Positions 28,316 to 36,054 of a DNA stretch of 64,000 bases are shown piece by piece. The notes beneath the pieces were generated by a model. That model saw nothing but the letters and a program-made list of their open reading frames with translations, searched no databases and was not told the origin of the DNA. Both the position numbers and the translations under genes were made by a program. This DNA is from Tenacibaculum sp. Bg11-29 (lineage in GTDB: Bacteria > Bacteroidota > Bacteroidia > Flavobacteriales > Flavobacteriaceae). Each line of letters begins with the position of its first letter. Positions within the stretch are counted from its first letter, which is position 1. The stretch is from assembly GCF_002836595.1 (NCBI RefSeq), contig NZ_PJBB01000003.1, forward strand, positions 62,001-126,000, given 5' to 3'.

Positions 28316-28363
28316 ATGATGAAACAAAACAACATATGGTGGTGGAACTCTCTTAATATTTAA
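28316..28363 (+). CDS. trpL: trp leader peptide with three consecutive Trp codons
   Basis: A 15-codon frame, MMKQNNIWWWNSLNI, with TGG TGG TGG at 28337-28345 and a stop at 28361. It lies directly behind the trp promoter and in front of an intrinsic terminator and trpE, which is the setting of a ribosome-mediated attenuator. Scarcity of charged tRNA-Trp would stall the ribosome on the Trp run and change the folding of the RNA downstream. Two adjacent ATG codons could both serve as start; there is hardly any 5' leader, so translation may begin without a ribosome binding site. Confidence 0.85.
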   Translation: MMKQNNIWWWNSLNI

Positions 28364-28427
28364 GTGAGAAGAAACCTATATGTATATAATATAACGAAAA
28401 GGCTTATCTCACGATAAGCCTTTTTTT
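28349..28427 (+). promoter_or_regulatory. trp attenuator: pause hairpin, antiterminator and terminator
   Basis: Three alternative pairings can be seen. First, TCTCTTAA (28349-28356) pairs with TTAA-GAGA (28360-28369, two bases bulged) around the leader stop codon. Second, GTGAGA (28364-28369) is a perfect complement of TCTCAC (28407-28412). Third, GGCTTATC (28401-28408) pairs with GATAAGCC (28413-28420) over 8 bp, extended by four A-T pairs, and is followed by seven T, an intrinsic terminator. A ribosome stalled on the Trp codons would cover the first arm, free GTGAGA to invade the terminator loop and 5' arm, and let transcription go on into trpE. Confidence 0.8.
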
Positions 28428-28444
28428 GTTTTTAATACTAAAAA

Positions 28445-28519
28445 TGTCACCTCGAGCGCAGTCGAGAGGTCATTAAAATAAAAGAGATTAAAATGGTCTC
28501 GACTGCGCTCGACCAGACA
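28445..28519 (+). repeat. Family 1 inverted repeat, before trpE
   Basis: Arms TCGAGCGCAGTCGAGAGGT (28452-28470) and GGTCTCGACTGCGCTCGA (28495-28512) are complementary and bracket a 24-base AT-rich loop. The outer ends carry GTCA and TGACA-like remnants (GTCAC, CAGACA). It ends 7 bp before the trpE ATG. Copies occur at 34384, 57830 and 58843. Confidence 0.85.
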
Positions 28520-28526
28520 AGATAAA

Positions 28527-29918
28527 ATGAACAAAATAGCATTCAAAACAGTTAGTAAAAAACGAATTTCAGATACTATTACCCCTGTAGGTTTGTATTT
28601 AAGATTTAGAGATAAATACGCAAATACGTTATTATTAGAAAGTTCAGATTATCATAGTAAAGAAGAAAGTTTTTCTTTCATAGCTATTGAACCTATTGTT
28701 ACGATGAAAGTTGACAATTATCAATTTTCTATTTCTCATAAAGATGTACAGACTAACAAACAACCTGTTGATAAAAATTTTTATCAATTATTTGATCAGT
28801 TTACGAATTCGATAGATTTAGATTGCCCTGCTGAATTAAAATCATTTAATGGTTTGTATGGATATTCAACTTTCGATTCTGTTCAATATTTCGAAAATAT
28901 TCAATTTAAGAACAAAAAAGCACCTTCTGCAATTCCTGAAATGCAATACAGTTTTTATCGTTTTATTATTGCGATCAATCATTTTAATGATGAAATGACT
29001 TTGATTGAAAATATCGAAGTAGGAACAACTTCAAGAATTTCTGAGATAGAAACCATTATTGAAGCACAAACATTCAATACTCAAAAATTTGAAATCAGCG
29101 GAGAAGAAACTTCAAATTGCACCGATGAAGACTTTAAAGAATATGTAGTAAAAGCAAAAGCTCACTGTAAACGAGGAGATGTTTTTCAATTAGTTTTATC
29201 ACGTCAATTTCAACAAGAATTTAAAGGAGACGAATTTAATGTATACAGAGCATTACGCTCAATAAATCCATCACCTTATTTATTTTATTTCGATTACGGA
29301 TCATTTAAATTAATGGGTTCTTCACCAGAGGCACAAATTAAAATAAGCGCAGGTAAAGCAATCATCAACCCAATCGCTGGTACATTCAGAAGAACAGGTG
29401 ATATGGCAGAAGATATTAAACTAGGAAAACTATTATCTGAAGACAAGAAAGAAACTGCCGAACATGTAATGCTAGTTGACTTAGCTAGAAACGATTTAAG
29501 TAAACATGCTGAAAACGTAAAAGTTGAAGTTTTTAAAGAAGTTCAGTATTTTAGTCATGTAATTCACTTAGTATCTACAGTGCAAGGTAAGATTAAAGGA
29601 AATCCGATTAACATCGTAGGAGACACATTTCCGGCAGGTACATTAAGCGGAGCCCCTAAATATAAAGCCATGCAATTAATTGACAAGCACGAAAATCAAT
29701 CTCGTGGATTTTATGGTGGTGCCGTTGGAATAATCGGCTTAGATGGCTCTGTAAATCTTGCTATTGCAATACGTTCTTTCGTTAGTAAGAGCAATGTATT
29801 GTACTACCAAGCAGGTGCAGGAATTGTAATTCATTCTGATGAAGAAAAAGAATTACAAGAAGTAAACAATAAATTAGCTGCTTTGAAAAAAGCATTAACC
29901 TTAGCAGAAAACATTTAA
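28527..29918 (+). CDS. trpE: Anthranilate synthase component I
   Basis: A 463-residue chorismate-binding enzyme that makes anthranilate with TrpG. The N-terminal domain holds LLESSDYHSKEESFSFIA (about 34-51), the LLES motif of the tryptophan feedback site. The catalytic domain has CKRGDVFQLVLSRQF (near 213-227), PSPYLFYFDYGSFKLMGSSPE, PIAGTFRRTG, EHVMLVDLARNDL and FPAGTLSGAPK. It is somewhat shorter than the enterobacterial protein, as usual in flavobacteria. First structural gene of the operon; trpG begins 1 bp after its stop, so the two subunits are made together. Transcription is governed by the attenuator upstream. Confidence 0.96.
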   Translation: MNKIAFKTVSKKRISDTITPVGLYLRFRDKYANTLLLESSDYHSKEESFSFIAIEPIVTMKVDNYQFSISHKDVQTNKQPVDKNFYQLFDQFTNSIDLDCPAELKSFNGLYGYSTFDSVQYFENIQFKNKKAPSAIPEMQYSFYRFIIAINHFNDEMTLIENIEVGTTSRISEIETIIEAQTFNTQKFEISGEETSNCTDEDFKEYVVKAKAHCKRGDVFQLVLSRQFQQEFKGDEFNVYRALRSINPSPYLFYFDYGSFKLMGSSPEAQIKISAGKAIINPIAGTFRRTGDMAEDIKLGKLLSEDKKETAEHVMLVDLARNDLSKHAENVKVEVFKEVQYFSHVIHLVSTVQGKIKGNPINIVGDTFPAGTLSGAPKYKAMQLIDKHENQSRGFYGGAVGIIGLDGSVNLAIAIRSFVSKSNVLYYQAGAGIVIHSDEEKELQEVNNKLAALKKALTLAENI

Positions 29919-29919
29919 G

Positions 29920-30498
29920 ATGAATATATTAATACTAGACAATTACGATTCATTTACTTATAACTTGGTACACATGGTAGAAGATATTACTGGTAATTTA
30001 CCAGATGTATATCGTAACGATGAAATTTCTATTGAAGAAATAGAACGTTACGATGCTATTATTTTATCTCCAGGCCCAGGAATACCTGATGAAGCTGGTA
30101 TTTTAAAAAATGTTATAAAGAAATATGCAGGTAAAAAACCTATTTTTGGCGTTTGTTTAGGACTACAAGCAATAACAGAAGTTTTTGGCGGGAAAATTGA
30201 AAATATGGGAGAGGTATTTCATGGAGTAGCCACAGAAATGGAAGTTATTAATAAAAATGCTATTCTTTTTAAAGATATTCCTGAAAAATTTGATGCAGCA
30301 AGGTATCATTCTTGGATCGCTTCAAACGAAAACTTTCCTTCAGAAATTATGATTACAGCAAAAGATGAAGACGGTGGCATTCAAGCTATCGAACATAAAG
30401 TATTTAATTTATCAGCAGTACAATTTCACCCAGAATCAATATTAACCGAAGTAGGCGAACAAATAGTTAGAAATTTTTTAGATAATATTAAAGAATAA
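29920..30498 (+). CDS. trpG: Anthranilate synthase component II (glutamine amidotransferase)
   Basis: A 192-residue class I glutamine amidotransferase giving ammonia to TrpE. The catalytic triad is visible as Cys79 (GVCLGLQAI), and His170 and Glu172 (QFHPESI). The oxyanion segment PGPGIPDEAG is at 51-60. Many relatives serve both tryptophan and folate synthesis (pabA); here the position inside the trp operon argues for tryptophan. It starts 1 bp after trpE. A 91-bp gap with a degenerate repeat separates it from trpD. Confidence 0.95.
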   Translation: MNILILDNYDSFTYNLVHMVEDITGNLPDVYRNDEISIEEIERYDAIILSPGPGIPDEAGILKNVIKKYAGKKPIFGVCLGLQAITEVFGGKIENMGEVFHGVATEMEVINKNAILFKDIPEKFDAARYHSWIASNENFPSEIMITAKDEDGGIQAIEHKVFNLSAVQFHPESILTEVGEQIVRNFLDNIKE

Positions 30499-30500
30499 CG

Positions 30501-30581
30501 TTATTACGAATACAACGAAGTAATCTCTTAATTGATAAACAGGTTGCTACAGCAAATTATCATTTGCTTCGCAATTACAAG
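30501..30581 (+). repeat. Family 2 degenerate inverted repeat, between trpG and trpD
   Basis: The left arm TTACGAATACAACGAAGTAA (30502-30521) and the right part TTTGCTTCGCAATTAC (30563-30578) match the two halves of a repeat also seen at 31581 and 33138 (consensus like CATTnCGA...CGAAGTAATCT and its complement). The copy is decayed. It ends 8 bp before the trpD ATG. Confidence 0.6.
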
Positions 30582-30589
30582 ATTAAATT

Positions 30590-31576
30590 ATGAAACAAAT
30601 ATTAAACAACTTATATCAACATAAAAGATTAACTAAACCTGAAGCAAAACAGGTTTTGATAGATATTGCTTCAGGAAAATTTAATGATGCACATTTAGCA
30701 TCTTTTATGACTGTTTTTATGATGCGTCCAATTTCTGTTGACGAACTTTCAGGATTTAGAGACGCTTTAAAAGAACTAGCCATAAAAGTCGATTTCTCTG
30801 AATACAACACCATAGATATTGTAGGAACTGGAGGTGATGGGAAAGACACTTTTAATATATCTACAATGACTTCTTTTATTGTTGCAGGAACTGGGCAAAA
30901 AGTAGCTAAACATGGTAATTACTCTGTTTCTTCACAGTCTGGATCATCTGATATGTTAGAAAGTTTCGGTTACAAGTTTACAAATGACGAAGCTATTTTA
31001 AAATCGCATTTAGAAAAAGCAAATATTTGTTTTTTACACGCTCCTAAATTTCATCCAGCAATGAAAGCTGTGAGTTCAACTAGAAAAGCATTAGCTTTAA
31101 AAACCTTTTTTAATATGCTAGGGCCATTAGTAAACCCGAGTTCACCGCAAAATCAATTATTAGGAACATTCAATTTAGAAGTTGCTCGCTTATACAATTA
31201 CATTTTACAAGAAGAAGGCAGTAACTACGGAATTGTACACGCCCTAGATGGTTATGATGAAATATCGCTAACAAGCGGGTTTAAATTATTTACCAAAAAC
31301 GGAGAACAATTAATTAATCCTGAAGATTTAGGACAAAAAAAATTACAACAATCAGATATTTTTGGAGGAAACTCTGTTGCCGATGCTGCAAAAATATTTA
31401 AGAATATTATTGAAGGAAACGGTACTGAAGCACAAAACAGTGTTGTTTTAACAAACGCTGCATTCGCTCTAAAAATTGTTGATCATAAAAAGAGTTTTAC
31501 AGAAGCTTATGAAGAAGCTAAAAACTCTTTATTAGGTTTAAAAGCAAAGGAATGTTTAAATAAATTAGTAAATTAA
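30590..31576 (+). CDS. trpD: Anthranilate phosphoribosyltransferase
   Basis: A 328-residue enzyme joining anthranilate with PRPP. Motifs: GTGGDGKDTFNIST (about 80-93), which binds the pyrophosphate, and KHGNYSVSSQSGSSDMLE (about 105-122), the KHGN block for anthranilate. The helical N-terminal domain is complete. Slightly shorter than the usual 335-345 residues. It is flanked on both sides by gaps holding family 2 repeats, in an operon otherwise tightly packed. Confidence 0.95.
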   Translation: MKQILNNLYQHKRLTKPEAKQVLIDIASGKFNDAHLASFMTVFMMRPISVDELSGFRDALKELAIKVDFSEYNTIDIVGTGGDGKDTFNISTMTSFIVAGTGQKVAKHGNYSVSSQSGSSDMLESFGYKFTNDEAILKSHLEKANICFLHAPKFHPAMKAVSSTRKALALKTFFNMLGPLVNPSSPQNQLLGTFNLEVARLYNYILQEEGSNYGIVHALDGYDEISLTSGFKLFTKNGEQLINPEDLGQKKLQQSDIFGGNSVADAAKIFKNIIEGNGTEAQNSVVLTNAAFALKIVDHKKSFTEAYEEAKNSLLGLKAKECLNKLVN

Positions 31577-31580
31577 AATA

Positions 31581-31644
31581 TCATTACAAGAAAGAATAAC
31601 GAAGTAATCTTATAAAGAATATTACCTACTTTGTTTGAATGACA
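31581..31644 (+). repeat. Family 2 degenerate inverted repeat, between trpD and trpC
   Basis: Left arm TCATTACAAGAA then AATAACGAAGTAATCTT (31581-31611); right arm TATTACCTACTTTGTTTGAATGACA (31620-31644) in two pieces. The pairing of the ends (TCATTA with TGAATGA) and of the CGAAGTAAT part is imperfect. It ends 12 bp before the trpC ATG. Confidence 0.6.
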
Positions 31645-31656
31645 AAAGAATAAAAA

Positions 31657-32445
31657 ATGACAATACTAGATAAAATAATCGCATTTAAGAAAACAGAAGT
31701 TGCTAAAATTAAAGCAGAAGTACCTGTAAAAAAATTAATTGAAAGTCCAAATTTTAAGAACACTTCGTTCTCACTAAAAAAGGCTTTACTTTCAATAGGT
31801 TCAACAGGAATTATAGCAGAATATAAACGCAAATCCCCTTCTAAAGGAATTATTAATAATAAATCTACAATTATTGAAGTAACAGAAGGGTATTTAGATG
31901 CAAATGTTGCTGCACAATCTATTTTAACAGACACTTCTTTTTTTGGAGGAACTATGGCTGATTTATTAGAAGCAAGAACTGTAAACCAGATAAAACCTAT
32001 TTTAAGAAAAGATTTTATTGTGGACGGATTTCAAATTGTTGAAGCCAAAGCTATTGGTGCAGATGTTATTTTATTAATAGCTGCTTATTTAACAACAAAA
32101 GAATTAAAAAATTACGGGCAATTAGCAAGTGATTTAGGTTTAGAAGTTTTATACGAAGTACATACGCAAGAGGACTTAGATAAAATTAACGATTTAGATA
32201 ATAAAATTATCGGAATTAATAATAGAAACTTAAAAACTTTCGAAGTTGATTTAGAGCACTCAATTAATCTAGCAAATCAAATTCCTGATACTGCAATTAA
32301 AGTCTCAGAAAGTGGAATTTCAGACCCTAGAATTATTACCGGATTAAAAGAACATGGTTTTCAAGGTTTTTTAATTGGTGAGACTTTTATGAAAACAGAT
32401 AACCCTGGGCAAGCTTGTCAAGACTTCATCAATCAAATAAGATAA
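31657..32445 (+). CDS. trpC: Indole-3-glycerol phosphate synthase
   Basis: A 262-residue TIM-barrel enzyme. Key blocks: IAEYKRKSPSKG (near 52-63), with the catalytic Lys pair, LRKDFIVDGFQIVEAKAIGADVILLI (near 112-137) holding the second catalytic Lys and Glu, NNRNLKTFEVDL (near 188), and VSESGISDPR with LIGETFMK at the phosphate site. It closes the indole ring. TrpF is a separate gene that begins 3 bp downstream, unlike the fused trpC(F) of enterobacteria. Confidence 0.95.
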   Translation: MTILDKIIAFKKTEVAKIKAEVPVKKLIESPNFKNTSFSLKKALLSIGSTGIIAEYKRKSPSKGIINNKSTIIEVTEGYLDANVAAQSILTDTSFFGGTMADLLEARTVNQIKPILRKDFIVDGFQIVEAKAIGADVILLIAAYLTTKELKNYGQLASDLGLEVLYEVHTQEDLDKINDLDNKIIGINNRNLKTFEVDLEHSINLANQIPDTAIKVSESGISDPRIITGLKEHGFQGFLIGETFMKTDNPGQACQDFINQIR

Positions 32446-32448
32446 GCC

Positions 32449-33120
32449 ATGAAGCTGAAAATTTGTGGAATGAAATACATAGAAAACATCCAACAAGTTG
32501 CAGCACTGCAACCTGACTATTTGGGATTTATTTTCTATGATAGGTCGAAAAGAAATTTTGAAGGAATCATCCCTGATTTACCTAAAGAAATAAAAAAAGC
32601 AGGTGTTTTTGTAAATGAGATTCCTGAAATAGTAGTTTCATTCGTTGAAGAATACGGCTTAAATATGATACAGCTACATGGAGAGGAAACACCTGAGTAC
32701 CTAGATCGTTTGGGTACAATTTTTAAAGAAAGTATTGCTGAAAAACATCCAAAGGCTAAATACAAAATACCAGAAATTATAAAAACTTTTGGAATTAAAG
32801 ATGATTTCGATTTTAATACTTTAAAGCCTTACGAAGAGTTTGTTGATTTCTTTTTATTTGATACCAAAGGAAAAGAAAGAGGCGGAAACGGAATTACATT
32901 CGATTGGTCGGTTTTAAAAGGTTATAATTCTAACAAGCCTTTCTTTCTTAGCGGGGGAATTGGCATGGAAGAAGTAAATGAAATTAAAGAATTACAAAAA
33001 ACAGATTTACCTATTTACGCTTTAGATGTAAATAGTAAATTTGAAACTGAAGCTGGCTTAAAATCAGTAAAAAACATAGCGGAATTTAAAAAACAAGTCA
33101 TTATAAGTAAAATAAAGTAA
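32449..33120 (+). CDS. trpF: Phosphoribosylanthranilate isomerase
   Basis: A 223-residue TIM-barrel isomerase. It opens with MKLKICGMK, where the Cys is the catalytic base, and DYLGFIFYDRSKRNF. QLHGEETPEYL follows near 75, LFDTKGKERGGNGITFDW with the catalytic Asp near 139, and LSGGIG plus ALDVNSKFE at the phosphate site. It begins 3 bp after trpC and is probably translated by coupling. It is followed by a 56-bp gap with half of a family 2 repeat. Confidence 0.94.
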   Translation: MKLKICGMKYIENIQQVAALQPDYLGFIFYDRSKRNFEGIIPDLPKEIKKAGVFVNEIPEIVVSFVEEYGLNMIQLHGEETPEYLDRLGTIFKESIAEKHPKAKYKIPEIIKTFGIKDDFDFNTLKPYEEFVDFFLFDTKGKERGGNGITFDWSVLKGYNSNKPFFLSGGIGMEEVNEIKELQKTDLPIYALDVNSKFETEAGLKSVKNIAEFKKQVIISKIK

Positions 33121-33137
33121 TCTATTTCTTAGTTTAA

Positions 33138-33164
33138 AAGATTATTTCATTCTTCGCAATGACA
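33138..33164 (+). repeat. Half copy of the family 2 repeat, between trpF and trpB
   Basis: AGATTATTTCATTCTTCGCA followed by ATGACA corresponds to the right arm of the family 2 repeats; no left arm is seen. It ends 12 bp before the trpB ATG. Confidence 0.55.
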
Positions 33165-33176
33165 GAAAATTAGAAT

Positions 33177-34358
33177 ATGGAATCAAAATTTCAACCAACT
33201 AAAGAAGGGTATTACGGACAATTTGGAGGAGCATTTATCCCTGAATTATTATATCCAAACGTAAAAGAGCTAGAAGATAATTATTTAGAAATCCTTGGTT
33301 CAGAAGCTTTTCAAAAAGAGTATAAAGACTTACTACAACACTATGTTGGTCGACCAAGTCCGCTATACTTAGCAAAACGTTTATCTGAAAAATATGGAGC
33401 TACCATTTATTTAAAACGAGAAGACTTAAATCATACAGGTGCTCACAAAATAAACAATACAGTAGGTCAAATTTTAGTTGCCAAACATTTAGGTAAAACT
33501 AAAATTATTGCTGAAACAGGCGCAGGTCAACACGGAGTTGCCACGGCTACCGTTTGTGCGTTAATGGATTTAGAATGTGTTGTTTTTATGGGAGAAATAG
33601 ACATAAAAAGACAAGCACCAAATGTAGCGCGTATGAAAATGCTTGGCGCAAAAGTAATTCCTGCAACTAGCGGAAGTAAAACTTTAAAAGATGCTACAAA
33701 CGAAGCTATTCGTTATTGGATTCAACACCCAGAGACCTATTATTTAATCGGTTCTGTGGTTGGACCTCATCCGTATCCAGATATGGTAGCCCGTTTACAA
33801 GCTGTAATTTCTGAAGAAATGAAGGTGCAATTGAAAGCACATACAGGAAAAGAAAATCCCGATACAATTATTGCATGTGTTGGAGGAGGCTCTAATGCTG
33901 CAGGTGCTTTTTATCATTATTTAAACGACAAAGATGTTGAACTAATTGCTGTTGAAGCCGCTGGTTTAGGTGTTGATTCTGGTGAGAGCGCAGCTACCTC
34001 TCAACTTGGTGAAGTTGGTGTTATTCACGGTAGTAAAACAATTTTAATGCAAGATGAATACGGACAAATAGTTGAACCTTATTCAATATCTGCTGGGTTA
34101 GATTACCCTGGAGTTGGCCCTTTACATGCCTACTTACATGAAACTAAGCGTGCAAAATTCATGAATGCAACAGACAAAGAAGCTTTAACTGCTGCTTATG
34201 AATTAACTAAGATCGAAGGAATCATTCCTGCATTAGAAAGCGCACATGCATTAGCTGTTTTACCTAAAATGGATTTAAAGAAAGGTCAGATTGTTGTAAT
34301 TAACCTATCTGGTAGAGGTGACAAAGATTTAGAAACCTACATTAAACATTTAGAGTAA
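33177..34358 (+). CDS. trpB: Tryptophan synthase beta subunit
   Basis: A 393-residue PLP enzyme. The PLP-binding Lys is in [10 protein letters not shown], at about residue 90; EDLNHTG precedes it. [10 protein letters not shown] (about 115-124) and the phosphate loop [12 protein letters not shown] (near 236-247) are intact, as are [10 protein letters not shown] and the C-terminal [10 protein letters not shown]. Length and motifs mark the normal TrpB1 type, working with TrpA in an alpha2-beta2 complex that turns indole-glycerol phosphate and serine into tryptophan. A family 1 repeat sits between it and trpA. Confidence 0.97.
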   Translation: MESKFQPTKEGYYGQFGGAFIPELLYPNVKELEDNYLEILGSEAFQKEYKDLLQHYVGRPSPLYLAKRLSEKYGATIYLKREDLNHTGAHKINNTVGQILVAKHLGKTKIIAETGAGQHGVATATVCALMDLECVVFMGEIDIKRQAPNVARMKMLGAKVIPATSGSKTLKDATNEAIRYWIQHPETYYLIGSVVGPHPYPDMVARLQAVISEEMKVQLKAHTGKENPDTIIACVGGGSNAAGAFYHYLNDKDVELIAVEAAGLGVDSGESAATSQLGEVGVIHGSKTILMQDEYGQIVEPYSISAGLDYPGVGPLHAYLHETKRAKFMNATDKEALTAAYELTKIEGIIPALESAHALAVLPKMDLKKGQIVVINLSGRGDKDLETYIKHLE

Positions 34359-34383
34359 CCATTATTACTAAGAAAATATAAAT

Positions 34384-34453
34384 TGTCACCTTAAGCGCAA
34401 TCGAAAAGTTTTGACAAATTTAATAAATAGGTCTCGACCATGCTCGAACTGAC
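34384..34453 (+). repeat. Family 1 inverted repeat (decayed), between trpB and trpA
   Basis: Left arm TTAAGCGCAATCGAAAAGTT and right arm GGTCTCGACCATGCTCGAAC differ at several sites from the copies at 28445 and 57830 yet keep the layout, including the outer GTCA and TGACA ends. It ends 13 bp before the preferred trpA ATG and contains an in-frame ATG that would lengthen TrpA. Confidence 0.7.
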
Positions 34454-34466
34454 AAAATCGAATAAA

Positions 34467-35231
34467 ATGAATTCAGTAAAAAACATATTTCAAAATAAGA
34501 GTCAAGATTTACTCTCTATTTTCTTTACAGCTGGCTTTCCAGAACTAAACGATACTAAAGATGTAATCTCAGAACTAAGCTCAAGTGGTGTTGATTTCAT
34601 AGAAGTAGGCCTTCCTTATTCTGATCCTTTGGCTGATGGCCCTACAATACAACACAGCAGTGCTGTCGCTCTAAAAAACGGAATAAACCTTGATATTATA
34701 TTCAATCAATTATTAGAAATTAAAGAGTCTAATAAAACTCCATTAGTATTAATGGGATATTTAAATCAGATTATTAAATACGGTGAAGATCGTTTTTGTA
34801 AAAAAGTAAAAGATTGTGGAATAGATACCGTAATCATACCAGATTTACCAATGATTGAGTATGAAAATCATTACAAAGAACTATTCGCTAATTACGGAAT
34901 AATTAATGTATTTTTAATTACTCCACACACTTCTGAAGAACGAATTCGCAAAATAGACTCATTAACCGAAGCATTTATTTATGTAGTCGCATCTGCTGCA
35001 ATTACAGGAGCAAAAGGAGAAATATCACAACAGCAAATTGATTATTTTAATCGAATAAACGCAATGAAATTAAAAAGTAAGTTAATTCTTGGTTTTGGTA
35101 TTTCAGATCGCAAAACATTCGCAACTGCTTGTAACTATACCAACGGAGCCATTATTGGATCTGCCTTTATAAAAGAGTTAGATAAGAATGGAATTACTGG
35201 TATTTCTAACTTTATAAAGCAAGTAAAATAA
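34467..35231 (+). CDS. trpA: Tryptophan synthase alpha subunit
   Basis: A 254-residue TIM-barrel enzyme. The catalytic Glu46 is in IEVGLPYSDP and Asp57 in DGPT; AITGAKGE, and FGISD with IIGSAFIK for the phosphate, follow. The start at 34467 gives MNSVKNIFQN, the natural N-terminus. An ATG 27 bp upstream lies inside a repeat element and would add nine unrelated residues, so it is rejected. Last gene of the operon, followed by a bidirectional terminator. Confidence 0.95.
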   Translation: MNSVKNIFQNKSQDLLSIFFTAGFPELNDTKDVISELSSSGVDFIEVGLPYSDPLADGPTIQHSSAVALKNGINLDIIFNQLLEIKESNKTPLVLMGYLNQIIKYGEDRFCKKVKDCGIDTVIIPDLPMIEYENHYKELFANYGIINVFLITPHTSEERIRKIDSLTEAFIYVVASAAITGAKGEISQQQIDYFNRINAMKLKSKLILGFGISDRKTFATACNYTNGAIIGSAFIKELDKNGITGISNFIKQVK

Positions 35232-35265
35232 GATACCTTTTTACAAAGTTTAATTTTATTACGCA

Positions 35266-35299
35266 TAAAAAATCCTGAACTTTAAAGTTTAGGATTTTC
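35266..35299. terminator. Bidirectional terminator between trpA and the DUF6952 gene
   Basis: AAAATCCT and AGGATTTT pair, extended inside by AACTTT/AAAGTT with one mismatch. A/T runs on both sides suit termination from either strand; the two genes converge here. Confidence 0.75.
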
Positions 35300-35317
35300 T
35301 TTATTTTTTAATAAAAA

Positions 35318-35575
35318 CTATTTATCTATAGATCCTAAAACACGTTTCATAAAGCTATTTAAAGCTTCTTTTTTAGGAGTACCTTCTTTTATCATTTTAT
35401 CTACTTCAATAGCTCCATACATGTTAGAGATTAACTCACCTATAACATCTAGTTCTTCATCTTTTAACGATGGAACTTCAGTTAAAGCTTCTAATGTTTC
35501 TATTGTTTCAAGTAAATAATCTTGATCATTTTCTTCAATAAAAGAAGTTAAATGTTTAATAACTGGTAATTTCAT
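35318..35575 (-). CDS. DUF6952 family small protein
   Basis: An 85-residue acidic helical protein (MKLPVIKHLTSFIEENDQDY at the start, SFMKRVLGSIDK at the end) with no Cys and no signal peptide. It matches what I recall of the DUF6952 family, encoded after a peroxiredoxin and a thioredoxin in many flavobacteria, as here. The order on the minus strand is peroxiredoxin, thioredoxin, this gene, with gaps of 82 and 88 bp. Its role is unknown; constant company with redox genes suggests a part in peroxide defence or its control. Confidence 0.65.
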   Translation of the reverse strand: MKLPVIKHLTSFIEENDQDYLLETIETLEALTEVPSLKDEELDVIGELISNMYGAIEVDKMIKEGTPKKEALNSFMKRVLGSIDK

Positions 35576-35663
35576 AAGTATGTGTATTTATTTCGAAGTA
35601 AATTTAAAATTTACTTTAAATGTTTTTTATTTTATTAAGATTATTGCTTTCTTAATAAAGGCA

Positions 35664-35972
35664 TTAAATAACTTCGTTTACTAAGCTTTTTAATACATCA
35701 AACTTATTGGTCTGTACTTGATTAACAATTTTACCATTTACAAAGGTTGCAAAAGTAGGTAAGTTACTTACATCTGCTAATTTTCTACTCTCAGAAAATT
35801 TTTCTGCATCAACAATTACAAAAACTATATTTTCATTTTCTGAAGATAGCTTTTTAAATTTTGGCTTCATAATGCGACAATTACCACACCAAGTTGCTGA
35901 AAACTGTACTACGACTTTTGGATTATTTACAACTAGTTCTGCTAAATTATCATTGCTTAATTCTTGTATCAT
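35664..35972 (-). CDS. Thioredoxin family protein (CGNC active site)
   Basis: A 102-residue cytoplasmic thioredoxin-fold protein with the active site WCGNC (Cys29 and Cys32) rather than the WCGPC of housekeeping thioredoxin. The cis-Pro loop is in VSNLPTFATFVNG (near 72). There is no signal peptide. Standing between a two-Cys peroxiredoxin and a DUF6952 gene, it may be the dedicated reductant of that peroxiredoxin; this is inference from context. The gap to the peroxiredoxin gene holds a GC-rich hairpin. Confidence 0.85.
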   Translation of the reverse strand: MIQELSNDNLAELVVNNPKVVVQFSATWCGNCRIMKPKFKKLSSENENIVFVIVDAEKFSESRKLADVSNLPTFATFVNGKIVNQVQTNKFDVLKSLVNEVI

Positions 35973-35990
35973 AATTTATATTTTTTCGAA

Positions 35991-36045
35991 AGGAGTTCGT
36001 GCTCGATCCCTTCACCTACCGTACACGAACTTATTCCCTTCTTTT
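35991..36045 (-). other. GC-rich inverted repeat between the peroxiredoxin and thioredoxin genes
   Basis: GTTCGTG (35995-36001) and CACGAAC (36024-36030) form a 7-bp perfect stem with a 22-base loop of mixed composition, in an otherwise AT-rich 82-bp gap. No T-run follows the stem directly, so it is not a plain terminator. On the minus strand it would lie in the message about 25 bases before the thioredoxin start. It may be an RNA processing site or a regulatory hairpin. Confidence 0.45.
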
Positions 36046-36054
36046 TTTAATTTT

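Noticed and set aside
28445..28519. Repeat elements considered as CRISPR units
   Set aside because: They are single inverted pairs scattered between genes, with no regular array, spacers or cas genes.
34440..34466. Upstream ATG for trpA
   Set aside because: It lies within a family 1 repeat; the extra residues have no counterpart in TrpA, and the ATG at 34467 gives the normal N-terminus.
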